From NCBI GenBank assembly GCA_947623775.1, contig CANQHL010000027.1, positions 1 through 15,191 of the forward strand: a stretch of DNA of 15,191 nt, read 5' to 3'. This document shows, piece after piece, positions 1 to 7,671 of this stretch; positions within the stretch are counted from its first letter, which is position 1; each line of letters opens with the position of its first letter. The notes under the pieces were generated by a model. It was not told the DNA's origin and did no database searches. It saw nothing but the letters and a program-made list of their open reading frames with translations. The stretch comes from an uncultured Clostridia bacterium (GTDB lineage Bacteria > Bacillota > Clostridia > Christensenellales > UBA1242). The position numbers and the translations under genes are program-made.

Positions 1-173
1 ATTTCCATCACATTTGCATCAATTATTTTTGTTCCAAATCTATCTCGATATGCACAACCTAATCCCCGATAAATCGCTCCCGTATCTAGAACTTTTATTC
101 CGAGCTTTTCTGCTAATTTATGCGCAATTGTACTTTTACCGCTACCGGCATAACCATCTATTGCTATATTCAT
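1..173 (-). CDS. cmk: Cytidylate kinase, N-terminal part (cut by window edge)
   Basis: The first 57 codons of a P-loop nucleoside monophosphate kinase are visible; the rest lies beyond the left edge. The protein begins MNIAIDGYAGSGKST: a beta strand runs straight into the Walker A loop (G7 to T15), and DTGAIYRG follows at about residues 30-37. This pairing is the hallmark of bacterial cytidylate kinases, which phosphorylate CMP and dCMP with ATP in pyrimidine salvage. The usual Cmk loop reads GPAGAGKST; here it is GYAGSGKST, a mild departure. The ATG at 173 follows a strong AGGAGG site at about 179-184. With only 57 residues the exact kinase subfamily is likely but not certain. Confidence 0.8.
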   Translation of the reverse strand, partial: MNIAIDGYAGSGKSTIAHKLAEKLGIKVLDTGAIYRGLGCAYRDRFGTKIIDANVME

Positions 174-190
174 TAATTCCTCCTTTTATT

Positions 191-219
191 ATTATATCAA
201 AAATATTGACAAATACCAA
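191..219 (-). promoter_or_regulatory. Predicted sigma-A promoter for the cytidylate kinase gene
   Basis: On the minus strand, TTGGTA (214-219) and a perfect TATAAT (191-196) are 17 nt apart and lie just upstream of the kinase ribosome-binding site. The element overlaps the divergent glycosylase promoter at 206-232. Confidence 0.6.
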
Positions 220-232
220 ATAAAGTTATAAT
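206..232 (+). promoter_or_regulatory. Predicted promoter for the DNA glycosylase gene
   Basis: A perfect TTGACA (206-211) and a perfect TATAAT (227-232) lie upstream of the ATG at 260, but the spacer is only 15 nt, shorter than the optimal 17. It shares bases 206-219 with the divergent kinase promoter. Confidence 0.5.
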
Positions 233-259
233 ATTAAATTAATAAGAAAAGGAAAAATT

Positions 260-748
260 ATGGAGAATGATAAAAATATAAATTTTTATGGATTTAAACC
301 AATAATTTTTGATGATAGTGAAATATTAATTCTTGGCTCTTTTCCATCAGTAAAATCAAGGGAAAACAATTTTTATTATGCCAATCCGCGTAATAGATTT
401 TGGCCTATGCTTGCAAAGATTTTCAATGAGCCCGCTCCAATTTCAATCGAGGACAAAATAAACATTTGTCAAAAGCATAAAATTGCAATCTGGGACGTGG
501 CTTCACAAAGTGATTTAAGTGGTTCAAGTGACACAAATCTTAAAAATTCAAATTTAAAATTTTCAGATATTGACACTTTACTAAAAACTCACCCTTCCAT
601 AAAGAAAATTTTATGCAATGGAAGTCTTGCTTACAACTTATTTATTAATAACTTTTCCACCGATATTTACGTTGCAAAAATGTTGTCTACCAGCCCGGCA
701 AATGTCCGTTTTCAAATAGATGATTGGGCAAAAGAATTGACAAATTAA
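260..748 (+). CDS. Hypoxanthine-DNA (deoxyinosine) glycosylase, uracil-DNA glycosylase superfamily
   Basis: This 162-residue protein has the signature of the small hypoxanthine-DNA glycosylase family (UDG family 6). An N-terminal LILGSFPS segment (about 23-30) is followed by FYYANPRNRFWPM (38-50), IWDV (77-80) and the C-terminal STSPAN loop (143-148). Such enzymes start base-excision repair by cleaving the N-glycosidic bond of deoxyinosine, the deamination product of deoxyadenosine. The length matches the family norm of about 160 residues, so the gene looks complete. The ATG at 260 follows an AAAGGA site about 7 nt upstream. The gene has its own promoter and a hairpin terminator that begins in its stop codon, so it is probably a single-gene transcript. 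Specificity for hypoxanthine over uracil is a family-level inference. Confidence 0.82.
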   Translation: MENDKNINFYGFKPIIFDDSEILILGSFPSVKSRENNFYYANPRNRFWPMLAKIFNEPAPISIEDKINICQKHKIAIWDVASQSDLSGSSDTNLKNSNLKFSDIDTLLKTHPSIKKILCNGSLAYNLFINNFSTDIYVAKMLSTSPANVRFQIDDWAKELTN

Positions 749-790
749 AAAAGACATTCCATCTGGACTATCAATGAAATGTCTTTTTTT
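747..790 (+). terminator. Rho-independent terminator of the DNA glycosylase gene
   Basis: The arms AAAAAAGACATT (747-758) and AATGTCTTTTTT (778-789) pair over 12 bp around a 19-nt loop and end in a T run. The stem starts inside the TAA stop codon of the glycosylase. Confidence 0.8.
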
Positions 791-965
791 ATAGGAAATT
801 TTAAGTTTTTAAAATATCATACCGGCTAAAAATTATATGGCATAAAATCATGAATTTGTGACAGATTTTTATTCATTCTAAATATTTTTGTTTATATTAA
901 ATCATTTTGTGCAAACTTATTGAAAGTTTCAAATCTTTTTATGCTAATTTGCTTTCAAATTTCAA

Positions 966-1517
966 TTATTTATAAGAAATTTTACACTTGCACAAATTAT
1001 TAATTCTCCGTCTCTCAAGCCGAACACTAACACATTCATATGCCAATATGTCAATCGCCTCCCAGAGAAAAACCCATGCACAAATATCAACAATTTCAAA
1101 TACCAGCCAATGAAAATCCAGAAACTCAGTTAACCATAATGCAACAAAAAAGAAAACAGACAATGCAATGCTTATCGCGACAATCAACATATACCTTTTG
1201 AAAAGTAGTTGAGTGTTTGTCAATTTGTTTTCATAATAACGCTTGGTTGCAAGTGCAAAAGTTTCTTTCTCTTTATTGGTTAAATTTTTACAATGCAATT
1301 TTAAATGTATTGATTGTTTCGGCGGTATTGCCTTAACCACATTGTCAAGCATTTCTGCAAAATCACCATTTATAACCTGCATTTTGTCTACATGATAAGG
1401 AGAAAGGACTTCGCTTTTATCTTCTATCGAGATATCAATCAAAGCCCTCCCATCTTCATCTGTTTGAAAATTCTGTTTTTTCTTTACATTTTTAAACAAA
1501 CTTAAAGTGTGAAACAT
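966..1517 (-). CDS. Unknown two-helix membrane protein, coupled to mscS
   Basis: I do not recognise a family with confidence. The 183-residue product has a hydrophilic N-terminal part (1-107) rich in charged residues. Two adjacent hydrophobic helices follow (about 108-130 and 136-160), joined by a short turn, then a basic C-terminal tail (RLERRRINNLCKCK). The second helix carries acidic and aromatic residues (VFLWEAIDILAYE). There is no signal peptide, so the N-terminal part and the basic tail are probably cytoplasmic. The ATG overlaps the last base of the upstream mscS stop codon (TAATG), so translation is very likely coupled and the two products made in fixed ratio. It may be an accessory or regulator of the channel, but only the gene order supports that. 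Confidence 0.75.
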   Translation of the reverse strand: MFHTLSLFKNVKKKQNFQTDEDGRALIDISIEDKSEVLSPYHVDKMQVINGDFAEMLDNVVKAIPPKQSIHLKLHCKNLTNKEKETFALATKRYYENKLTNTQLLFKRYMLIVAISIALSVFFFVALWLTEFLDFHWLVFEIVDICAWVFLWEAIDILAYECVSVRLERRRINNLCKCKISYK

Positions 1518-2581
1518 TATTTTTGACCTTTATCGGAATCATTTTTATTTTCAACTTTTACTTCTGTTTCTACGGGTGTTTCTGTTTCCTTAGGTGCATC
1601 CTTTTTGTTCTTTTTCTTTTCTTTCTTTTCCTTTTTGTCTTTCTTCCCCTCTCTTCTTACTGAGAAAATTTCTGAAAAACTTGCATTTTCAAGGTCTATA
1701 TTGTGATGATTTTGTCTTACTTTCTCCACCCTCTCTGGCAAGCCGTCACCAACAACATATACAGGTGGTTCATCAGTTCTTTCTCTAACTTCAATTTGAT
1801 TGAATGGTATAGAAATTTTATTTCTCTTCAACTCATTGAATACACTTTCCATCACATCAAAGTAAACGTCCCAATAGTCTTCTCTATCGCACCAGCATCT
1901 TCCTGTAACTTCAAGGCTGCTGTCACCCATTCCGCTTAATCTGCAGAAAGGTTCTGGATTTAAAAGCACTTTGCCGTTTGCAATCATGCAATCTTTTACC
2001 ACTTTCTTTACAAGTTCTACATCACTTTCATATGCAACTGTAAATTTAAAGTCAACTCTTCGAGTTACGTGGCTATCATAATCAACCACTGCACCATTTA
2101 CAATTGACGAATTTGGAATTGTAATTCGCTTATTGTCTGGTGTGATTAATGTTGTAAAGAGGAAATTGATTGATGAAATTGATCCCTCTTTTCCATCAAC
2201 TTGAATGTAATCCCCTTTCTTAAACATTTTGCTTGACACAATAATGATTCCGTTTGCAAGGTTTGCAATGTTGTTTTGCAAAGCCAAGCCAACAGTCAAT
2301 AGTAAAGCACTTAATGCCGTCAAAATTCCTGTTATCTCTACACCGATTATGCTCAATAATGCCAAAATCAAGCATAAGTACAACAGAACTTTAATCACAG
2401 TGATTATGAATCCAACTGCAATTTTTTCTATTTTTGTTTTATTCAATATTCTTCTGAGAACATTGATAAATAATTTGATGACAACAATTCCTATAAATAG
2501 AACAGCAAAGAATAGAACAATATTCCATACGTTGGCTTTAAAGAAATTTACAATGTCATTCCAAATTTCACCCCATTTCAT
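1517..2581 (-). CDS. mscS: Small-conductance mechanosensitive channel, MscS family, with lysine-rich tail
   Basis: The 354-residue protein has the MscS core: three membrane helices at about 19-40, 55-79 and 86-116. The pore helix ends in TVGLALQNNIANLANGIIIV, matching the AVGLALQ...NLAAG segment of Escherichia coli MscS. The cytoplasmic beta domain follows (KKGDYIQVDGKEGSISSI, then ITIPNSSIVNG), then the alpha-beta vestibule to about residue 270. Such channels open under membrane tension and release solutes during osmotic downshock. The E. coli protein has 286 residues; here about 70 more form a hydrophilic tail with a lysine/glutamate-rich stretch at 312-327 and an acidic end. The tail is probably disordered and cytoplasmic. 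The ATG follows GGAGGAG (2588-2594). The gene has its own promoter and overlaps the next gene by one base. Confidence 0.9.
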   Translation of the reverse strand: MKWGEIWNDIVNFFKANVWNIVLFFAVLFIGIVVIKLFINVLRRILNKTKIEKIAVGFIITVIKVLLYLCLILALLSIIGVEITGILTALSALLLTVGLALQNNIANLANGIIIVSSKMFKKGDYIQVDGKEGSISSINFLFTTLITPDNKRITIPNSSIVNGAVVDYDSHVTRRVDFKFTVAYESDVELVKKVVKDCMIANGKVLLNPEPFCRLSGMGDSSLEVTGRCWCDREDYWDVYFDVMESVFNELKRNKISIPFNQIEVRERTDEPPVYVVGDGLPERVEKVRQNHHNIDLENASFSEIFSVRREGKKDKKEKKEKKKNKKDAPKETETPVETEVKVENKNDSDKGQK

Positions 2582-2608
2582 TTTTTTCTCCTCCGTAAAT
2601 TCCCTTCT

Positions 2609-2637
2609 ATTATATCACTATGAAAATTTTATTACAA
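2609..2637 (-). promoter_or_regulatory. Predicted sigma-A promoter for mscS and the 183-residue protein
   Basis: On the minus strand, TTGTAA (2632-2637) and a perfect TATAAT (2609-2614) are 17 nt apart in the 74-nt gap before mscS. The channel pair can therefore be transcribed apart from lon, although read-through from upstream is also possible. Confidence 0.6.
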
Positions 2638-2655
2638 ATGATTTTTCAATATTTT

Positions 2656-4209
2656 TTATCTTTTATTAAAATCTTCCCATGTGTTAAAGAAATTTACGAT
2701 TTCACCCTCGATCTTACTATTATTTTCCTTTACAGGCGTGTTTACTACAAATACATTTTTTTCATCAATCGCAAATAAGTATGTTAGACGCATAGTGCCA
2801 TCTCTGTTTACTAAAATTTTATAGGCTTTTCTTTCATTTGCAACATCGCAGGCGCAGTTTTCCACTACTTCTCCCTCTTGATTTTTGCTGTAATTTTCTA
2901 CAAATGTCTCCATTTCTTCGTTTGTTTCAACAACCTCTATCTGTGCTTCCTCACCATCAGAATTGTGATAAATTGCCGGCATGTAATTCTTTGCAGATTC
3001 ATTGTAATCTACAGCACTTTCCTTTGGAATTTGGAAACCAAAATTATAAAAACCATTATAGAACATTCTGTTTGGAGTAGTTGCTGAAATCTCAACCGTC
3101 CTCACAACAGGAAATGAGCCGAAATTCATATAATAACAGTTATCTCTTGCAAACGCAATATTTCTTTCATCATTTGCAGAAAGAACAAAATCATATAATT
3201 TCATTGATAGATCTTGATTCTCTATGGTCGGCGTAAATGCAAAATCTTTGTAGTTGAAATAATCCATCATTTCACGGAATGATGGTCTTACAGGAAATTC
3301 GTCCATATTGCTGGTTTGTTTTATATAACTAAGCTCATTATTGACATAATCATATGCCCAATCAGAATTATCATAATATAAAGACAAACTCAGCACGTTG
3401 ATTGCCATTTGCCAATCCGCCTTTTCAATACATATCCATGAAACCAATCTTAAATACCTTGCAAATGCCTGGAAATTCCAAATTTTCGGATAAATCTCCT
3501 TTGTAAGTCTTTCCGCTTCATCAATATGAAATTGAAATTTTTCAATTTCTATTCTTTCAAATTGCACCGCCAAACAATCTGGAGATATGGTCAATATCTC
3601 TTCAATCAATGTTTTCGCCTCTTCATATTTCTTCAGTTCTATCAAGGCAAAAAGCTTGCTTTCAAGCAATCTATATTCCCCGTTTGGAACATTTTTTACA
3701 TGTTCATCTGGATGTTGAATGATATATTTGATATATTCCATACTTACCGGATATTGCAGACATTTTTCTCCATTTTCTTCCCTTGGCTGTCTAACTCTCT
3801 CTATATTTTCATCAACCAATTGCACAACTTCTTCCCACTTCTTTTGCTTCGAAAGGTTGTCTATCTTTACAAATATATTGTTTTCCTTATATTCCTTAAA
3901 TTTATCGTTGAAATTCTTTATATAAGAAATACATTTCTCTTGTGCTTCATCATCATATTCCTCAAATTCGCTAAGCACAGGCCCATCATGTTGCACTCGA
4001 CCTGGTTCATATCCGCCAACTACACCGACAAGCCATGGAGAATTTTCTTCAGGTTGAAACTTTAAGATGGCAAACACTTTGTTGTCTAATGCAAAAAAAC
4101 TATCCAGCTCAATAGCATATGGCTCTTTTCCCAGTTTCTCATGATGTTTGAGCCAATCTACAAAACTTTCAACCGCATTATTCTGTTGCGGCACCGTTAA
4201 TCTTTCCAT
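2656..4209 (-). CDS. Unknown 517-residue cytoplasmic protein with TPR-like helices
   Basis: No family is recognised. There is no signal peptide or membrane helix, so the product should be cytoplasmic. Residues 1-100 look alpha/beta, with a strand-rich part (VFAILKFQPEENSPWLVGVV). Residues 112-138, 180-212 and 213-240 are amphipathic helix pairs resembling tetratricopeptide repeats (for example LFALIELKKYEEAKTLIEEI followed by SPD). Residues 300-517 are a mixed domain rich in aromatic residues and Asn, with a Cys pair (CAC, about 452-454). The ATG follows AAGGAG at about 8 nt. The gene starts 27 nt after lon, so the two are almost certainly cotranscribed; an adaptor or substrate-binding role for Lon is a guess from position only. 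The ORF is intact and matches its neighbours in composition. Confidence 0.8.
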   Translation of the reverse strand: MERLTVPQQNNAVESFVDWLKHHEKLGKEPYAIELDSFFALDNKVFAILKFQPEENSPWLVGVVGGYEPGRVQHDGPVLSEFEEYDDEAQEKCISYIKNFNDKFKEYKENNIFVKIDNLSKQKKWEEVVQLVDENIERVRQPREENGEKCLQYPVSMEYIKYIIQHPDEHVKNVPNGEYRLLESKLFALIELKKYEEAKTLIEEILTISPDCLAVQFERIEIEKFQFHIDEAERLTKEIYPKIWNFQAFARYLRLVSWICIEKADWQMAINVLSLSLYYDNSDWAYDYVNNELSYIKQTSNMDEFPVRPSFREMMDYFNYKDFAFTPTIENQDLSMKLYDFVLSANDERNIAFARDNCYYMNFGSFPVVRTVEISATTPNRMFYNGFYNFGFQIPKESAVDYNESAKNYMPAIYHNSDGEEAQIEVVETNEEMETFVENYSKNQEGEVVENCACDVANERKAYKILVNRDGTMRLTYLFAIDEKNVFVVNTPVKENNSKIEGEIVNFFNTWEDFNKR

Positions 4210-4236
4210 TTTTTTCTCCTTAAAATAAATTATTAT

Positions 4237-6462
4237 TTATTGTTCGCTTTGATTAAAAACAAATTCATAAGCCTCATCAATGTTGTCTACATATTTTATT
4301 TTCATATCGCCAATTATCTCGTTTGATAATTTATCTATATCCTTTTTATTGCTTAAAGGCACAACCACTGTTTCAATTTTGTTTCTTTGTGCTGCAAGCA
4401 ATTTTTCCTTAATTCCTCCAATTGCAAGCACTTTGCCCTTTAATGATATTTCTCCTGTAAACGCATATTTGTGATTGATAGGAATTTCTTTTATTGCAGA
4501 AATTAAGCACAGAACATCTGCAACACCGCCTGATGGTCCATCGTGAGATATTGCATGATGCGGTGAATGAATGTAAAAATTGTTGCTTTCAAAAACGCTC
4601 GGGTCAATTCCCCATTCTTTACATCGCGATTTGACAAGTCCGAAAACGGTTTTAAATGTCCACTTTGCTGTTCCAACAAGGTTGTCTGATAAAATTTGTT
4701 CACCATTTCCTTTGACAAGTGCTATTTCAAGACGAGATACACTTCCAGTCGGACCTGATACGCTCAATTTATTTACTACACCCACTTCGCCCTCAAGTGC
4801 AAGGTTGTAATCTTCCTCATAATAGTCCTCGCCCAAAAATTCCCTTGCCTCTTCAAGTGAAATTTCCTTCGGAACTATTGGCATATTTTTCATTTGTAAT
4901 GAAATTAAATATTTTTTGCAAATTTCACTTAATGCCCTTTCAAGTTGTCTTACTCCACTTTCAAATGTGTAATCTTCTATTATAGTTTGAATTGTTTTAT
5001 CTTGGATTGTCACCAGATTTTCATCGACACCTATCTCTCTCAATGCCTTTTTCAGTATATATTCCTTGGCAATATGCACCTTTTCATTTAAAGAATAACC
5101 CTCTATGTTTATAATTTCCATTCTATTTTTAAGTGGATCGGGAACCGCAGATATATCATTTGCAGTTGCTATAAACATAACTTGACTTAAATCAAAAGGA
5201 ACATCAAAATATCTATCTTTAAATTCTGCATTTTGATTTCTATCCAATATTTCCAGCAAAACACTGTAAGGATCACCGCGATTTGACTGTGAACTCATTT
5301 TATCTATTTCATCTAATAAAATGATACAATTTTTACTTCCAGCCTGAGTAACTCCCTCCATTATTCTGCCCGGCTTGGCACCCACGAAAAATCGTTTCAT
5401 ACCATTAATCTCTTCAGAAACTGAAACGCCGCCCAAAGAAAAATTAAAGAAATCTTTATTCAATGCCTTTGCAATGGATTTAACGATTGTACTTTTACCT
5501 ACTCCCGGAGGTCCATAAAGACACATTATTTGACTTTGATTTTTGCCGCTTACTATGCGCAAGGCTATGTAGTCAAGAATTTTTTGTTTTAACTTTTCCA
5601 TTCCGTAATGAGTTTCGTCAAGCATTCTTTTTGCATACTCAATGTCTTTGTTTTCTTCTTTTACTGTTTGCCATGGCAATGCAACAAGTCGGTCAAGCCA
5701 ATCTACAATATTGCCATATTCCCCTTGTCCGGGACGCGTGTTTTTCAATCTGGTCAACTCATCATATGCAATTCGCTTAACTTCCGCAGATAAATTCAGC
5801 TCATTTATTTTGTTTTTATAATACAAAAATATATTTTGCCCTTTGTCAGATTTCTGCTCGTAAATTCGTGTTTCAAGTTCGGATTTTAATATTTCAAGCC
5901 GTTTTGAGGCGTCTAGTTCCTCCAACAATTTTCGTTTTGTTTGGACATCGAACTTGCATGCAATTGCTATCTCTTTTATTAAGCAATCAATATCATTTGC
6001 ATTTTTAACCGCCTCTATTGTGGCAACATTTATAATATCATATTTAAGATACTCTTTAAATCTTTCAAAAATTTCACTTTTGATTTTTTCATGCTCAGGT
6101 AAAAATGGCTGTCTGTCTATAAGTTCTATATCCACATAAATTGAACCATTTTTAATGTCAAGATTTACTATTTTACACCGATTTTTACAAATAAAACCGA
6201 CATCTAATTTTTGATTTTCTTTATCGTAGTTGACCGAAGTATATTCACAATAAGATGCTATCTTTTCTTCTTTTTCCCTGTAATGTTCAATACTATACTC
6301 TGTTGGAATTATTACTATATCATCTTTATTGTTAACCTTATCTTGATACACTTTGACCCGTTCTTCAATAACATTGTTGTATGGAATAGTGGAGACAACA
6401 CTTACCAGCGTTGCCACAGACTGCATTGCAATTGCATTCAAACCTTTATAAACTATCTTCAT
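4237..6462 (-). CDS. lon: Divergent ATP-dependent Lon (S16) protease
   Basis: The 741-residue protein has Lon architecture: an unusual N-terminal domain (1-200), a helical linker, an AAA+ module and a C-terminal serine protease. Visible motifs are Walker A GPPGVGKST (317-325), pore loop MKRFFVGAKPGR, Walker B ILLDEID (381-387), sensor-1 ATAN (432-435) and sensor-2 SGVRQLER (502-509). The catalytic dyad is S644 in DGPSGG and K687 in IKEKLLA. Their 43-residue spacing equals S679-K722 of Escherichia coli Lon, so the enzyme should be active. Departures from housekeeping Lon are GPSGG for GPSAG, GAKPG for GAMPG, and an N-terminal domain without the usual PLLPLRxxVVFPG opening. It may be a second, specialised Lon, though I cannot see whether a canonical one exists elsewhere. 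The ATG follows AAGGGGG. Confidence 0.93.
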   Translation of the reverse strand: MKIVYKGLNAIAMQSVATLVSVVSTIPYNNVIEERVKVYQDKVNNKDDIVIIPTEYSIEHYREKEEKIASYCEYTSVNYDKENQKLDVGFICKNRCKIVNLDIKNGSIYVDIELIDRQPFLPEHEKIKSEIFERFKEYLKYDIINVATIEAVKNANDIDCLIKEIAIACKFDVQTKRKLLEELDASKRLEILKSELETRIYEQKSDKGQNIFLYYKNKINELNLSAEVKRIAYDELTRLKNTRPGQGEYGNIVDWLDRLVALPWQTVKEENKDIEYAKRMLDETHYGMEKLKQKILDYIALRIVSGKNQSQIMCLYGPPGVGKSTIVKSIAKALNKDFFNFSLGGVSVSEEINGMKRFFVGAKPGRIMEGVTQAGSKNCIILLDEIDKMSSQSNRGDPYSVLLEILDRNQNAEFKDRYFDVPFDLSQVMFIATANDISAVPDPLKNRMEIINIEGYSLNEKVHIAKEYILKKALREIGVDENLVTIQDKTIQTIIEDYTFESGVRQLERALSEICKKYLISLQMKNMPIVPKEISLEEAREFLGEDYYEEDYNLALEGEVGVVNKLSVSGPTGSVSRLEIALVKGNGEQILSDNLVGTAKWTFKTVFGLVKSRCKEWGIDPSVFESNNFYIHSPHHAISHDGPSGGVADVLCLISAIKEIPINHKYAFTGEISLKGKVLAIGGIKEKLLAAQRNKIETVVVPLSNKKDIDKLSNEIIGDMKIKYVDNIDEAYEFVFNQSEQ

Positions 6463-6497
6463 TTAACCCCCTTACACCTATATATTGTATTTTGACT

Positions 6498-6526
6498 ATC
6501 ATACAAAACACATAATATATCATCAA
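6498..6526 (-). promoter_or_regulatory. Predicted sigma-A promoter for the lon cluster
   Basis: On the minus strand, TTGATG (6521-6526) and TATGAT (6498-6503) are 17 nt apart, about 36 nt before the lon ATG. A second TATAAT at 6538-6543 lacks a convincing -35. No CIRCE or complete CtsR operator is visible. Confidence 0.5.
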
Positions 6527-6617
6527 CCATATACCCATTATATAGTCTTTCTTACACGTTAATATTTTAACATATTTAAGGCTTTTTACACAAACAAAAT
6601 AAACTACTTTTTATAAT

Positions 6618-6646
6618 TTGACAAAGATTTTTCATTTTGCTATATT
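6618..6646 (+). promoter_or_regulatory. Predicted sigma-A promoter for the SDR oxidoreductase gene
   Basis: TTGACA (6618-6623) and TATATT (6641-6646) are separated by an optimal 17 nt. Transcription should start near 6653, leaving a leader of only about 14 nt that contains the AAAGGAG ribosome-binding site (6653-6659). Confidence 0.7.
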
Positions 6647-6666
6647 ATGTTTAAAGGAGTTATATT

Positions 6667-7401
6667 ATGAAAAAAGTAGTTGTTATTACAGGCGGAACAA
6701 GAGGCATAGGTCTTGAAAGTGCAAAACTTTTTCTTGAAAACAACTATCGTGTTGCAATACTTGGCTCACGAAAAGAAACTGTTGAAAACGCTTTGCATTT
6801 GCTAACAAAAAAATATAGCAAAGACGATCTGCTAGGCTTCTACCCCTCCCTTACCGATGAAAGTCAAGTCAAAGATGTTTTTGACAAGGTTAAAAATAAG
6901 TTTGGACGAATTGATTTTTTAATTAATAATGCCGGACTTTCTTCAAGTACAAACCTTGAAAATTATTCACAAAAAGAAATAGATGATATATTTGACATCA
7001 ATATGAAAGCTCCTTTTATTTGCAGCAAGGTCGTTTGCCCTTATTTAAAAGAAACTAAGGGAGTGATTTTAAACACAAGTTCCATGGTGAGTTTTTACGG
7101 ACAAAAATCCGGCTGCCTTTATCCTATGAGCAAGTTTGCTGTCAATGGATTAACTAAATCTCTTGCAAGAGAACTTGCACCTTTTGGCATAAGAGTAAAC
7201 GCCGTTGCCCCCGGAATTACAAATACCGATATGGTCAAAAATTTACCTGCAAATATGATTGAACCATTGATAAATTCCATTCCTCTTAAAAAAATTGGAG
7301 AACCTATTGATATTGCAAACGCATTTTTATTCCTCGCAAGCGAAAACGCAAGTTATATCACGGGAGCAATTCTTCAAGTTGATGGTGCAATGGTAAGTTA
7401 A
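6667..7401 (+). CDS. Short-chain dehydrogenase/reductase, FabG-like (classical SDR)
   Basis: A 244-residue classical SDR with a Rossmann fold. The cofactor glycine motif is TGGTRGIG (8-15) and NNAG is at 87-90. The catalytic residues are Asn112, Ser139, Tyr152 and Lys156 (YPMSK), with a PG turn at 182-183 and the C-terminal ITGAILQVDGA motif. An Arg after the second strand (GSRKE) favours NADP(H). The closest well-known relatives are 3-oxoacyl-ACP reductases (FabG), which reduce 3-oxoacyl-ACP in fatty acid elongation. However, the gene is not in a fab cluster and SDR substrates are hard to predict, so a sugar or other alcohol substrate is possible. It has its own promoter and an AGGAG site 7 nt before the ATG, and is divergent from lon. 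No terminator is evident downstream. Confidence 0.88.
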   Translation: MKKVVVITGGTRGIGLESAKLFLENNYRVAILGSRKETVENALHLLTKKYSKDDLLGFYPSLTDESQVKDVFDKVKNKFGRIDFLINNAGLSSSTNLENYSQKEIDDIFDINMKAPFICSKVVCPYLKETKGVILNTSSMVSFYGQKSGCLYPMSKFAVNGLTKSLARELAPFGIRVNAVAPGITNTDMVKNLPANMIEPLINSIPLKKIGEPIDIANAFLFLASENASYITGAILQVDGAMVS

Positions 7402-7671
7402 AACTCTATCCCCTAAAAATAATTTAAACTTGCAATTTTTATAATGGAAAATTATTTGTATCTTAGTTAATTTTTTCTTTGACTTAATTTTAACCATTGT
7501 CTTATTTTGTCTTTCGGTTTAAGAGTGGCAATTAATAGTTTCCACCAAAATCAAATGAAAAAATATTGCTAAAACTTATAATCGTTTTACCCCGAAATTG
7601 TGGCGAAAAATTAATTAAATAAATTGCAGAATGTGGACAAATTAACAGACTGAATAAAAATAAGTATGGCA
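7402..7671. other. AT-rich gap downstream of the SDR gene
   Basis: This is the left part of a 487-bp gap between the SDR gene and the YolD-like gene. It is very AT-rich, with no convincing ORF, strong hairpin or operator. Near its right end a weak plus-strand promoter-like pair (TGGACA at 7634-7639 and TAAAAA at 7655-7660, 15 nt apart) precedes the candidate RNA. Confidence 0.5.

Noticed and set aside
900..965. Inverted TTGAAAG/CTTTCAA repeats after the 183-residue membrane protein gene, as a possible terminator
   Set aside because: The stem is short and A/T-rich with a long loop, and no T run follows on the minus strand. The rest of the 791-965 gap shows nothing recognisable.
1600..1650. 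Low-complexity T/C-rich tract
   Set aside because: It is explained by lysine and glutamate codons of the MscS tail; it is not a separate repeat or regulatory site.
6488..6497. Minus-strand AGTCAAAATA in the lon promoter, like one CtsR half-site
   Set aside because: The second GGTCAAA half-site is absent, so CtsR control is not supported.
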